Notes: generated by a model from the letters alone, not told the origin. DNA of 10,816 nt from Rhodospirillales bacterium (GCA_016195145.1 JACQAF010000092.1:1-10816), one strand, 5' to 3'. Counted from the first letter of the stretch, positions 1 through 7,015 are shown. Numbers and translations: made by a program.

Positions 1-891
<891 letters not shown>

Positions 892-927
892 GTTCGTCTC
901 AGCCTCTCAGTTGGCGGACGGACCCGT

Positions 928-1554
928 TTACTTGGCCGGTTTTTCGGCGGCCTTCCCGGCTGATTTTTCGGCGGCCTTTTCAACCGGTTTTTCGGTCGCC
1001 TTACCGGCGGCCTTCGGCGTTTCTTTGGCCTGACGCTTGGCCCGACGCGCCTGTTTAGCCGCAATGTCTTTTAGCACGTTCTCGCGGACCGGCGCGATGA
1101 AACTAACCTTGCCGCCGGCCTTCTCGATCGCCGCAACCGCCGACTTGGTGGCCCCCGCCACCTCGATCTCGATCTTGGCCTTGAAGGCGTCTTTGCCGTT
1201 GCCGAGGAGGCGCACGCCATCAAAAGCGCGGCGGATAACCCCGGCCTTCACCAACCCGTCGGCGGTGATCGGTCCAGCGGCGTCGATCTTCTTGTCGTCG
1301 ATCGCTTTCTGCAGGATTTCAAGATTGAGCTCCTGAAAGGTACGGCGGAAGATGTTGTTGAAACCGCGCTTGGGCAGGCGACGATAGATTGGCGTCTGAC
1401 CGCCCTCGAAACCGTTCAGCGACACGCCCGAACGCGCCGTCTGGCCCTTGCCGCCGCGCCCCGAGGTCTTGCCAAGCCCGGAGCCGATGCCGCGGCCGAG
1501 GCGTTTGGGCGCCTGACGGGCGCCGCGATTGTCGCGAATCTGGTTCAGTTTCAT
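928..1554 (-). CDS. rplO: 50S ribosomal protein L15, with long Lys/Ala/Glu-rich C-terminal tail
   Basis: L15 is a late-assembly 50S protein that binds 23S rRNA. The core (1 to about 155) is normal. It has MKLNQIRDNRGARQAPKRLG, the glycine-rich basic stretch GRGIGSGLGKTSGRGGKGQ (20-38), FEGGQTPIYRRLPKRGF (49-65) and a C-terminal domain ending AIEKAGGKVSFIAP (142-155). The full length is 208 against 144 in E. coli. The excess is a tail (about 165-208) built of Lys, Ala, Glu and Pro whose last 24 residues are three 8-residue repeats. It is in frame to TAA, so it is no frameshift artefact. The ATG has only a weak site (GGGAAG); a UUCG hairpin lies upstream. secY follows after 36 nt. Confidence 0.97.
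   Translation of the reverse strand: MKLNQIRDNRGARQAPKRLGRGIGSGLGKTSGRGGKGQTARSGVSLNGFEGGQTPIYRRLPKRGFNNIFRRTFQELNLEILQKAIDDKKIDAAGPITADGLVKAGVIRRAFDGVRLLGNGKDAFKAKIEIEVAGATKSAVAAIEKAGGKVSFIAPVRENVLKDIAAKQARRAKRQAKETPKAAGKATEKPVEKAAEKSAGKAAEKPAK
931..1002 (-). repeat. Three 24-nt tandem repeats encoding the L15 tail
   Basis: The 15-mer TTTTTCGGCGGCCTT occurs on the plus strand at 940-954 and 964-978, and with one change at 988-1002, so the copies are exactly 24 nt apart. On the coding strand they specify KATEKPVE, KAAEKSAG and KAAEKPAK (residues 185-208). A fourth, degenerate unit, KETPKAAG, precedes them. Confidence 0.85.
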
Positions 1555-1571
1555 GACGTCTTCCCGTTTGG

Positions 1572-1591
1572 CGGGCGACCGAAGCCGCCCG
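1572..1591 (-). promoter_or_regulatory. UUCG-tetraloop hairpin between rpmD and rplO
   Basis: On the minus strand CGGGCGGC, TTCG, GTCGCCCG can form an 8-bp stem (seven Watson-Crick pairs and one G-U) closed by a cUUCGg tetraloop, one of the most stable RNA loops known. It lies 8 nt after the rpmD stop and 17 nt before the rplO ATG, just upstream of the weak GGGAAG site. No T-run follows, so it is not an intrinsic terminator. It might act in mRNA stability or in setting rplO translation; that is inference. Confidence 0.55.
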
Positions 1592-1599
1592 GCTGAATG

Positions 1600-1806
1600 C
1601 TACTCTTCGATCCGCAGCAGATGGCGCACCTTGCCGATCATCCCGCGCACCGACGGGGTGTCCTCCAGCTCGCGCGTGCGATGCCGTTTGTTGAGGCCGA
1701 GCCCGATCAGGGTGGCAAGCTGGTCTTCGGTGCCGCCGATCGGCGAGCCGATCTGGGTCACTCGCACGGTCTTCTTGCCGGCCGCGTCCTTCTTTGCGCC
1801 CACCAT
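1600..1806 (-). CDS. rpmD: 50S ribosomal protein L30
   Basis: L30 is a small ferredoxin-like protein of the 50S, absent in some bacterial groups. It has 68 residues (E. coli 59), with about eight extra N-terminal residues (MVGAKKDAAG). KTVRVTQIGSPIGG (12-25), LIGLGLNKRHRTRELEDTPS (33-52) and RGMIGKVRHLLRIEE (54-68) are typical. The frame stays open to 1887 inside rpsE, but the ATG at 1806 is chosen because GGAGA stands 7 nt upstream (1814-1818) and the family begins there. The rpsE-rpmD gap is 13 nt. A 45-nt gap with a UUCG hairpin follows. Confidence 0.97.
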   Translation of the reverse strand: MVGAKKDAAGKKTVRVTQIGSPIGGTEDQLATLIGLGLNKRHRTRELEDTPSVRGMIGKVRHLLRIEE

Positions 1807-1819
1807 CGCGTCTTCTCCG

Positions 1820-2407
1820 TTATTCCTTGGCCGCGGCGGCCGCTTCGACGTCGCGGCGGCCGACGATATCGCCGACCTTCTTGCCACGCTTGGTCGCGAT
1901 CGAACGCGGGCTCGACATGGAGTTGAGGGCGTCGAACGTCGCCTTGATCATGTTGTGCGGATTGGATGAGCCGATCGACTTGGCGACTACGTCCTGGAGG
2001 CCGAGCGTCTCGAAAATCGCGCGCATCGGGCCGCCGGCGATGATCCCGGTGCCCGGCTTGGCCGAGCGCAGCACGACCTTGCCCGCGCCATAACGGCCGT
2101 GGGCGTCGTGATGCAGCGTGCGCCCTTCGCGCAAGGGAATGCGAACCATGTTGCGCTTGGCCTGCTCGGTCGCCTTGCGGATCGCCTCGGGCACCTCGCG
2201 CGCCTTGCCGGTGCCATAGCCGGAACGACCCTTGCGGTCGCCGACGACGACGACGGCGGCGAAACCGAAACGACGACCGCCCTTGACCACCTTGGCGACG
2301 CGATTGATCGAAACCAGCTTTTCGAGGAGTTCTGAATCCTCGCGCTGGCCGCGATCGCCGTCGCGACGGCGTCCTCCGGAGCGTTCACCCGCTTGCGTGC
2401 GTGCCAT
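1820..2407 (-). CDS. rpsE: 30S ribosomal protein S5
   Basis: S5 lies at the mRNA entry site and takes part in decoding accuracy; in E. coli, changes in its N-terminal loop give spectinomycin resistance. It has 195 residues (E. coli 167). The excess is a disordered, Arg/Gly/Asp-rich N-terminus (1-24) and a short C-terminal tail ending EAAAAAKE, both usual in alphaproteobacteria. The core has NRVAKVVKGGRRFGFAAVVV (35-54), GKAREVPEAIRKATEQAK (67-84), the C-domain GTGIIAGGPMRAI (119-131) and IGSSNPHNM (145-153). AAGGGA lies 8 nt before the ATG. The spacer to rpmD is 13 nt. Confidence 0.98.
   Translation of the reverse strand: MARTQAGERSGGRRRDGDRGQREDSELLEKLVSINRVAKVVKGGRRFGFAAVVVVGDRKGRSGYGTGKAREVPEAIRKATEQAKRNMVRIPLREGRTLHHDAHGRYGAGKVVLRSAKPGTGIIAGGPMRAIFETLGLQDVVAKSIGSSNPHNMIKATFDALNSMSSPRSIATKRGKKVGDIVGRRDVEAAAAAKE
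2356..2371. repeat. Perfect 16-bp palindrome inside rpsE
   Basis: CGCCGTCGCGACGGCG reads the same on both strands and has a CGCG centre. It encodes residues 13-18 of the Arg/Asp/Gly-rich S5 N-terminus. Repetitive Arg, Gly and Asp codons in GC-rich DNA make such palindromes easier to get by chance. Confidence 0.5.
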
Positions 2408-2432
2408 ATCTAACTTCCCTTGCGCCTTAGAT
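2408..2432 (-). promoter_or_regulatory. Possible hairpin presenting the rpsE ribosome binding site
   Basis: On the minus strand the rplR-rpsE spacer contains ATCTAA and, 13 nt later, its exact complement TTAGAT, which directly abuts the rpsE ATG. The Shine-Dalgarno AAGGGA (2416-2421) lies in the loop. The stem is only 6 bp and AU-rich, so it would be weak and may be chance. Confidence 0.3.
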
Positions 2433-2440
2433 TCATTGGC

Positions 2441-2803
2441 CTAGAACGACAGGCCGCCTTCGCGGGCGGCGTCGGCCAAGGCTTTGACCCGGCCGTGAAA
2501 CAGATAGCCGCCGCGGTCGAAAACAACTTCCTTGACCCCGGCCGCCAGCGCCCGCGCGGCGAGCAGCCGGCCAACTTCCTTGGCCGCGGCGATGTCGGCC
2601 CCGGTCTTGATCTTGGTCTTGATGTCCTTATCGATGCTCGATGCGGCGGCGACGGTGGCGCCCTTCGCATCGTCGATAATCTGGGCATAGATATGCTTCG
2701 ACGAGCGGAACACCGACAAGCGCGCCCGCCCGCCGGCTTTGCGGCGGATACCGATGCGCAACCGTTTCTGGCGGCGCGCGAAAAGTCTTTGGGTCTTTTC
2801 CAT
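2441..2803 (-). CDS. rplR: 50S ribosomal protein L18
   Basis: L18 joins L5 in the 5S rRNA complex of the central protuberance. It has 120 residues (E. coli 117). The basic N-terminus FARRQKRLRIGIRRKAGGR (8-26) binds 5S rRNA. It is followed by ARLSVFRSSKHIYAQIIDD (27-45) and the C-terminal signature VFDRGGYLFHGRVKALADAA (94-113) with REGGLSF at the end. AGGA lies about 8 nt before the ATG, overlapping the region of the rplF stop. A 33-nt gap follows before rpsE, which may hold a weak hairpin. Confidence 0.98.
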   Translation of the reverse strand: MEKTQRLFARRQKRLRIGIRRKAGGRARLSVFRSSKHIYAQIIDDAKGATVAAASSIDKDIKTKIKTGADIAAAKEVGRLLAARALAAGVKEVVFDRGGYLFHGRVKALADAAREGGLSF

Positions 2804-2812
2804 GGGGCCGTC

Positions 2813-3349
2813 CTACTTCTTCTTTCCTTCTTTACGCCGGATGACTTCCGTATCGTACTTGATGCCCTTGCCCTTGTACGGCTCGGGCTTGCGCATGGCG
2901 CGGATCTCGGCCGCGACCTGACCGACCTTTTGACGATCGGCGCCGCTGATCGTCAGCGTTGTCTGCTTCTCGCCCACCTTGATCGCGATTCCTTCGGGTA
3001 TCGGATACTTGATGTCATGGCTGAAGCCGAGCTGCAGATTTAGGTTCTTGCCTTCGAGCGCCGCGCGAAAACCGATGCCGTTGATCTCGAGATTGACCGT
3101 AAAGCCCTTCGAGACCCCGTTGACGATGTTGCTGAGCAGCGCCCGATTGGTGCCCCATAGCATGCGCGCGCGCTTCGACTGCGTGCGCGGCGTCAGCACC
3201 GCCTTGCCGTCGGCGACCGCGATAGCCACCTCGGGCGACAGCGCCAGCATCTGTTTGCCAAGCTTGCCGCTCACCGTCACCGTCTGGCCGGCGACCTGGA
3301 CATTGACGCCGCTCGGCACGGCGACCGGTTGTTTGCCGATGCGTGACAT
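2813..3349 (-). CDS. rplF: 50S ribosomal protein L6
   Basis: L6 lies beside the sarcin-ricin loop and the factor-binding site of the 50S. It has 178 residues (E. coli 177), as two repeated alpha-beta domains. The N-terminal domain starts MSRIGKQPVAVPSGV and includes ARMLWGTNRALLSNIVNGVS (61-80). The C-terminal domain runs from GFRAALEGKNLNLQLGFSH to the signature RKPEPYKGKGIKY (153-165). The lysine-rich end RRKEGKKK is normal. AGGAGA overlapping the rpsH stop serves as its ribosome binding site across a 9-nt gap; rplR follows 9 nt later. Confidence 0.99.
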   Translation of the reverse strand: MSRIGKQPVAVPSGVNVQVAGQTVTVSGKLGKQMLALSPEVAIAVADGKAVLTPRTQSKRARMLWGTNRALLSNIVNGVSKGFTVNLEINGIGFRAALEGKNLNLQLGFSHDIKYPIPEGIAIKVGEKQTTLTISGADRQKVGQVAAEIRAMRKPEPYKGKGIKYDTEVIRRKEGKKK

Positions 3350-3358
3350 TACGCTCTC

Positions 3359-3757
3359 CTAGAACACCCGGCAGAGGATTTCACCGCCGACATTGGCGGC
3401 TCGCGCCTCGGAATCCGACAGCACGCCCTGTGGCGTCGACAGGATCGAAATACCCAGCCCGCCGTAAACCTGCGGCAGATCCTTGATCTTGGCGTAAACG
3501 CGCCGGCCCGGGGTCGACACGCGGTCGATCTCCTTAATCACCGGCGTTCCCTCGTGATATTTAAGTTCGATCGTGAATTCGGCAAGGCCGGCACGCAGCT
3601 CGGCCCACGAATAACTGCGGATATACCCTTCGCGCTGCAAAACGTCGAGGACGTTCTTGCGCAACTTCGACGCCGGGCTCACAACCGATCCGTGCCCAGC
3701 CGCCTGGGCATTGCGGATGCGCGCAAGCATATCGCCCAAGGGATCGCTCATCGCCAT
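3359..3757 (-). CDS. rpsH: 30S ribosomal protein S8
   Basis: S8 binds helix 21 of 16S rRNA and nucleates the 30S platform. In E. coli it also represses the spc operon by binding near the rplE start. It has 132 residues (E. coli 130). It begins MSDPLGDMLARIRNAQ (3-18). SPASKLRKNVLDVLQREGYI (27-46), RVSTPGRRVYAK (79-90) and the rRNA-binding signature ILSTPQGVLSDSEAR (105-119) follow, and the end is NVGGEILCRVF. ATGs at codons 1 and 3 compete. AGGAGG (3767-3772) stands 9 nt before the first, which is therefore chosen. The rpsN-rpsH gap is 15 nt. Confidence 0.98.
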   Translation of the reverse strand: MAMSDPLGDMLARIRNAQAAGHGSVVSPASKLRKNVLDVLQREGYIRSYSWAELRAGLAEFTIELKYHEGTPVIKEIDRVSTPGRRVYAKIKDLPQVYGGLGISILSTPQGVLSDSEARAANVGGEILCRVF

Positions 3758-3766
3758 ATCCGGACT

Positions 3767-3772
3767 CCTCCT
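3767..3772 (-). promoter_or_regulatory. Strong ribosome binding site of rpsH
   Basis: A perfect AGGAGG lies 9 nt before the ATG at 3757. It abuts the rpsN stop codon and decides for the first of two ATGs. It is one of the strongest sites in the window. Confidence 0.75.
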
Positions 3773-4078
3773 CTACCAGCTCGACTTGACCATGCCGGGG
3801 ATCTGCCCGATCGCGGCAAGCTGGCGCAACGCAATGCGCGACAGCTTGAATTTGCGATAGGTCCCACGCGGTCGGCCGGTAAGCTCACAACGGTTGCGCA
3901 CACGGTTCGGCGCCGAATTACGCGGCAACTCGGACAGCTTCAGGCGCGCAGCGAAACGGTCTTCCTGCGGAAGATCGCGATCGCCGGCGATTTCCTTCAG
4001 CTTGGCGCGTTTTGCCGCATATTGCTTGGCAAGCCGCATCCGTCGCTTGTTCTTTTCGATGGCGCTTTTCTTGGCCAT
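3773..4078 (-). CDS. rpsN: 30S ribosomal protein S14, zinc-independent long form
   Basis: S14 is in the 30S head. The 101 residues equal E. coli S14. The N-terminal MAKKSAIEKNKRR and the conserved RNRCELTGRPRG (61-72), KFKLSRIALRQLA (76-88) and final GMVKSSW are all present. Only one cysteine (Cys64) occurs, so the CXXC pairs of the short zinc-binding form are missing. This is the C-minus type that needs no zinc, usual in proteobacteria. AAGGA lies 8 nt before the ATG in a 32-nt gap after rplE. Its TAG stop lies just upstream of the strong rpsH ribosome binding site. Confidence 0.98.
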   Translation of the reverse strand: MAKKSAIEKNKRRMRLAKQYAAKRAKLKEIAGDRDLPQEDRFAARLKLSELPRNSAPNRVRNRCELTGRPRGTYRKFKLSRIALRQLAAIGQIPGMVKSSW

Positions 4079-4110
4079 GATTCCCGTCCTTGTCTCGGGG
4101 CTGTCCGAAG

Positions 4111-4656
4111 TCAGTTCGTAAACGGCATGTTGAAGCCCTTGAGGAGCGCTTTCGCCTCCTCATTGGACTTCGCGGTGGTCACGATGACGATGTCCATGCC
4201 GCGAATGGCATCGATCTTGTCGTAATTGATCTCGGGGAACACGATTTGCTCCTTGAGGCCGAGGGCGTAGTTGCCGCGCCCGTCGAAGCTCTTGCCGGAC
4301 AGGCCGCGAAAATCGCGCACCCGCGGCAGGGCGATGGTGACCAGGCGATCGAGGAATTCGTACATCCGCACGCCGCGCAGCGTCACCTTGCAGCCGATCG
4401 GCAGGCCGCGGCGCAGCTTGAAGTTGGCGATCGCCTTCTTGGCCCGCACGATCAGCGGCTTCTGCCCCGCGATCGCGGTCAGTTCGGCCGCGGCGGCGTC
4501 CATCTTCTTGGCGTCGTGCGCCGCCTCGCCCACGCCCATGTTGATGACGATCTTCTCGATGCGCGGCACCTGCAGCGCATTCTTGTAACCGAACTGCTGC
4601 ATAAGCTGCGGCTTGACGGTCTTGGCGTAAAGTTCTTTGAACCGGGTCATGTCCAT
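4111..4656 (-). CDS. rplE: 50S ribosomal protein L5
   Basis: L5 binds 5S rRNA in the 50S central protuberance and contacts P-site tRNA. It has 181 residues (E. coli 179). Motifs are RFKELYAKTVKPQL (5-18), PRIEKIVINMGVGEA (31-45), GQKPLIVRAKKAIANFKLR (64-82), the LRGVRMYEFLDRL helix (93-105) and NYALGLKEQIVFPEI (129-143). It ends GFNMPFTN. Three starts are possible: GTG 4659 (GTGA overlap with rplX), ATG 4656 (TGATG overlap) and ATG 4650. None has a good Shine-Dalgarno sequence. I chose 4656 because it is an ATG and keeps the family length; translation likely depends on coupling to rplX. Confidence 0.96.
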   Translation of the reverse strand: MDMTRFKELYAKTVKPQLMQQFGYKNALQVPRIEKIVINMGVGEAAHDAKKMDAAAAELTAIAGQKPLIVRAKKAIANFKLRRGLPIGCKVTLRGVRMYEFLDRLVTIALPRVRDFRGLSGKSFDGRGNYALGLKEQIVFPEINYDKIDAIRGMDIVIVTTAKSNEEAKALLKGFNMPFTN

Positions 4657-4991
4657 CACCGATCAATCATCTCGCCGGATCGGCGTGCAACGCGCAGCTT
4701 GCGACCGGCGACGATTTTGTAGCCGACGCGGGTCGGCTTGTTGTCCTTGGGATCCTGGATCGCGATATTGGAGACGTGAATCGGCGCCTCCTTCTCGACG
4801 ATGCCGCCGGTCTGGCCCGCGGCCGCCCGGGTGTGGCGCTTCACCAGGTTGACGCCCTGAACGACGACGCGCAGTTCGGCCGGGATGACGCGCAGCACCT
4901 TGCCGCTCTTGCCCTTGTCGCGGCCGGCAAGGACGACGACGGTGTCATCCCTCTTGATCTTGAGCTTGGGTTTTCTCGTCGACGACGACAT
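4656..4991 (-). CDS. rplX: 50S ribosomal protein L24
   Basis: L24 starts 50S assembly by binding the 5' end of 23S rRNA and later sits beside the exit tunnel. It has 111 residues (E. coli 104), with about eight extra residues at the N-terminus (SSSTRKPK). The KOW motif VVVLAGRDKGKSGKV (18-32) and GGIVEKEAPIHVSNIAI (62-78) identify it, and RVGYKIVAGRKLRVARRSGE closes it. The ATG follows the rplN stop directly. GGAGG inside rplN, 8 nt upstream, supports it. The stop TGA overlaps the likely rplE ATG by one base (TGATG). Confidence 0.98.
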   Translation of the reverse strand: MSSSTRKPKLKIKRDDTVVVLAGRDKGKSGKVLRVIPAELRVVVQGVNLVKRHTRAAAGQTGGIVEKEAPIHVSNIAIQDPKDNKPTRVGYKIVAGRKLRVARRSGEMIDR

Positions 4992-5360
4992 CTAGAGAAC
5001 CTCCGGCGCGAGGCTGATGATCTTCATGTAGCCCTTCTGGCGCAGTTCGCGCGTGACCGGCCCGAAGATGCGGGTGCCGATCGGCTCGCCCTCTTTGTCG
5101 ATAAGCACGGCGGCGTTGCGGTCGAAGCGCACGGTCGAACCGTCCTGGCGGTGGATCTCTTTCGAGGTCCGCACGATGACGGCCTTGTGCACGTCGCCCT
5201 TCTTGACGCGGCCGCGCGGGATCGCCTCCTTGATCGAAACGACGATGATGTCGCCGATCGAGGCCGTTTTGCGTTTAGAGCCGCCCAGCACCTTGATGCA
5301 CTGGACGCGACGCGCGCCCGAGTTATCGGCGACTTCCAGATTTGTCCGCATCTGGATCAT
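4992..5360 (-). CDS. rplN: 50S ribosomal protein L14
   Basis: L14 is a beta-barrel protein at the subunit interface that binds 23S rRNA, contacts L19 and bridges to the 30S; RsfS silences ribosomes by binding it. The length of 122 residues is exactly the family norm. Visible are MIQMRTNLEVADNSGARRV (1-19), IKVLGGSKRKTASIGDII (22-39), RGRVKKGDVHKAVIVRT (49-65), the RFDRNAAVLID strand (78-88) and GTRIFGPVTREL (95-106). It is the first gene of the spc group. AAGGAAGG lies about 11 nt before the ATG. Its TAG stop abuts the rplX ATG with no base between. Confidence 0.99.
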   Translation of the reverse strand: MIQMRTNLEVADNSGARRVQCIKVLGGSKRKTASIGDIIVVSIKEAIPRGRVKKGDVHKAVIVRTSKEIHRQDGSTVRFDRNAAVLIDKEGEPIGTRIFGPVTRELRQKGYMKIISLAPEVL

Positions 5361-5393
5361 TGGCGTATCGATCCTTCCTTGAAACCTTCGGTC

Positions 5394-5651
5394 CTAGGCC
5401 TTGGCGCCGGCAGAAACGTCGGCGTCGACGACGACTTCCCAGCGCTTGCGCTTGGAAATCGGACGGCATTCGCGGATGCGGACCATCTCGCCCGTCTTCA
5501 CCCGGTTCGTTTCGTCGTGCGCCAGATACTTCGTCGTGCGCACGATGAACTTCTTGTAGATCGGGTGCATGAACCGGCGCTCAACCTGGACCGTCACGGT
5601 CTTGTCGTTGATATCGCTGGTCACGATCCCCTGCAGAATTCGCCGCGCCAT
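5394..5651 (-). CDS. rpsQ: 30S ribosomal protein S17
   Basis: S17 is a primary 16S rRNA-binding protein of the 30S body with an OB fold. It has 85 residues (E. coli 84). The start ARRILQGIVTSDINDKTVTV is typical. The loop RRFMHPIYKKFIVRT (25-39), HDETN (45-49), VRIRECRPISKRKRWEVV (57-74) and a short variable alanine-rich end follow. GAGGAAG lies 8-9 nt before the ATG in the 17-nt gap after rpmC. It is the last gene of the S10 group in the E. coli arrangement. Here only 33 nt and no terminator separate it from rplN, so the S10 and spc groups look like one transcript. Confidence 0.98.
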   Translation of the reverse strand: MARRILQGIVTSDINDKTVTVQVERRFMHPIYKKFIVRTTKYLAHDETNRVKTGEMVRIRECRPISKRKRWEVVVDADVSAGAKA

Positions 5652-5668
5652 TATCGTCTTCCTCTTGC

Positions 5669-5881
5669 TTACGACGCCGCTTTTTTCGCGGCGTTACGCT
5701 GGCGCTCGGCCAGGATGGTCATGATGCGCGCGACGTCGCGCCGCACATGGCGGACGCGCGCAGTGTTCTCGAGCTGGCCGGAGGCGCGCTGGAAACGCAG
5801 GTTGAACTGCTCCTTGCGCAAATCGGTGAGCTCGCCCTTGAGTTCGTCGTCGGTCTTGGCGCGGATATCGGAAGGCTTCAT
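5669..5881 (-). CDS. rpmC: 50S ribosomal protein L29
   Basis: L29 is a small two-helix protein at the exit-tunnel rim, next to L23. It has 70 residues (E. coli 63) in two long amphipathic helices, about 9-36 and 42-64. The family motif KEQFNLRFQRASGQLENT (23-40) is followed by RVRHVRRDVARIMTILAER. The short tail QRNAAKKAAS is basic. The ATG at 5881 follows the rplP stop by 11 nt. The AGGGA that overlaps that stop serves as its ribosome binding site. rpsQ follows 17 nt later. Confidence 0.97.
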   Translation of the reverse strand: MKPSDIRAKTDDELKGELTDLRKEQFNLRFQRASGQLENTARVRHVRRDVARIMTILAERQRNAAKKAAS

Positions 5882-5892
5882 CGTTCTTATCC

Positions 5893-6306
5893 CTACTCGC
5901 CCAGACGGCCGACGAATTTGGTCTTGATCGGCAGCTTGGCCGCGGCGAGCGCGAAGGCTTCCTCGGCGATCGCCCGCGGGACGCCATCGACCTCGAACAG
6001 GATGCGGCCCGGCTTCACCCGGCAGACCCAGAATTCCGGCGTGCCCTTGCCCGAGCCCATGCGGACTTCGGCCGGTTTCTGCGACACCGGAACGTCCGGG
6101 AAAATGCGGATCCAGACCCGCCCGACGCGCTTCAGATGGCGGGTAATGGCGCGCCGCGCCGCCTCGATCTGGCGGGCGGTGACGCGCTCGGGCTCCATAG
6201 CCTTCATGCCGAAGGCGCCGAAGTTGAGCGTGAATCCGCCCTTGGCCAGGCCGTGGATACGGCCCTTATGCGCCTTGCGGTACTTGGTTCGTGTCGGTTG
6301 CAGCAT
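5893..6306 (-). CDS. rplP: 50S ribosomal protein L16
   Basis: L16 is a late-assembling 50S protein near the A-site tRNA elbow. The 137 residues equal the usual length. It begins MLQPTRTKYRKAHKGR. It then shows NFGAFGMKA (28-36), LTARQ-like RVTARQIEAARRAITR (41-56), WIRIFPD (65-71), RMGSGKG (82-88) and KLPIKTKFV at the end. Arg82 corresponds to the arginine hydroxylated by YcfD-type oxygenases in E. coli; whether it is modified here is unknown. The rpsC-rplP gap is 30 nt with AAGGA about 9 nt before the ATG. rpmC follows after 11 nt. Confidence 0.98.
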   Translation of the reverse strand: MLQPTRTKYRKAHKGRIHGLAKGGFTLNFGAFGMKAMEPERVTARQIEAARRAITRHLKRVGRVWIRIFPDVPVSQKPAEVRMGSGKGTPEFWVCRVKPGRILFEVDGVPRAIAEEAFALAAAKLPIKTKFVGRLGE

Positions 6307-6336
6307 CGTCGTCGTTCCTTGACGTCGTCCCTGGGC

Positions 6337-7014
6337 CTAGCGGATCGGCGCTTGTTCGGCGGCCCGCTTGTCCTGGGCCATCGGGTCGTGGGCGAGGATT
6401 TCGCCTTTGAACACCCAGACCTTGACCCCGCAGGTGCCGTATGTGGTTTTGGCGGTAGCCGTGCCGTAATCGATATCGGCGCGCAACGTGTGCAGCGGAA
6501 CGCGACCTTCGCGATACCATTCGACGCGCGCAATTTCGGCCCCGCCGAGGCGGCCGCCGCAATTGATCCGGATGCCCTGCGCGCCAAGGCGCATCGCCGA
6601 CTGTACGGCGCGCTTCATCGCGCGGCGGAAGGCGACCCGGCGTTCGAGCTGCTGGGCGATGTTTTCGGCCACCAGTTTGGCGTCGATCTCCGGCTTGCGG
6701 ATTTCGACGATGTTGAGGTTGACCTCGCTCTTGGTCATTTTGGCGAGATCGGCGCGCAGCTTTTCGATGTCGGCGCCCTTCTTGCCGATGACCACGCCCG
6801 GCCGCGCCGTGTGGATCGTAATCCGCGCCTTCTTGGCCGGTCGCTCGATCACCACCCTAGCAACGCCGGCCTGGGGCAGGCGCTCGATCAGGTAGTCGCG
6901 CAGCTTGATGTCCTCGTGCAGCAGCCTGGCGTAGTCGCCATCCGAGAACCAGCGTGAGTCCCAGGTGCGGTTGATGCCGAGCCGGAACCCGATCGGGTTG
7001 GTCTTCTGACCCAT
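6337..7014 (-). CDS. rpsC: 30S ribosomal protein S3
   Basis: S3 forms the mRNA entry tunnel of the 30S with S4 and S5 and helps unwind mRNA. It has 225 residues (E. coli 233). The start is MGQKTNPIGFRLG. The type-2 KH domain carries GVVIGKKG (73-80). The basic segment RRVAFRRAMKRAVQSAMRLG (125-144) includes the arginines tied to helicase activity in E. coli. It is followed by GGRLGGAEIAR (153-163), WYREGRVPLHTLRADIDYG (166-184) and VKVWVFKGE (198-205). The frame stays open upstream into rplV to 7059, but the ATG at 7014 is chosen because the family N-terminus begins there, with AGGAGAAGG upstream inside rplV. Confidence 0.98.
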   Translation of the reverse strand: MGQKTNPIGFRLGINRTWDSRWFSDGDYARLLHEDIKLRDYLIERLPQAGVARVVIERPAKKARITIHTARPGVVIGKKGADIEKLRADLAKMTKSEVNLNIVEIRKPEIDAKLVAENIAQQLERRVAFRRAMKRAVQSAMRLGAQGIRINCGGRLGGAEIARVEWYREGRVPLHTLRADIDYGTATAKTTYGTCGVKVWVFKGEILAHDPMAQDKRAAEQAPIR

Positions 7015-7015
7015 G

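Noticed and set aside
1572..1591. The UUCG hairpin read as an intrinsic terminator that ends the transcript before rplO.
   Set aside because: No T-run follows the stem on the transcribed strand, and L15 and SecY follow immediately in the conserved order.
4776..5927. A 383-codon open frame on the plus strand, antisense to rplX through rpmC.
   Set aside because: It crosses several complete, conserved ribosomal genes on the other strand. Its translation is the Arg/Ala/Asp-rich type produced by mirror frames of GC-rich genes, and it shows no recognisable domain.
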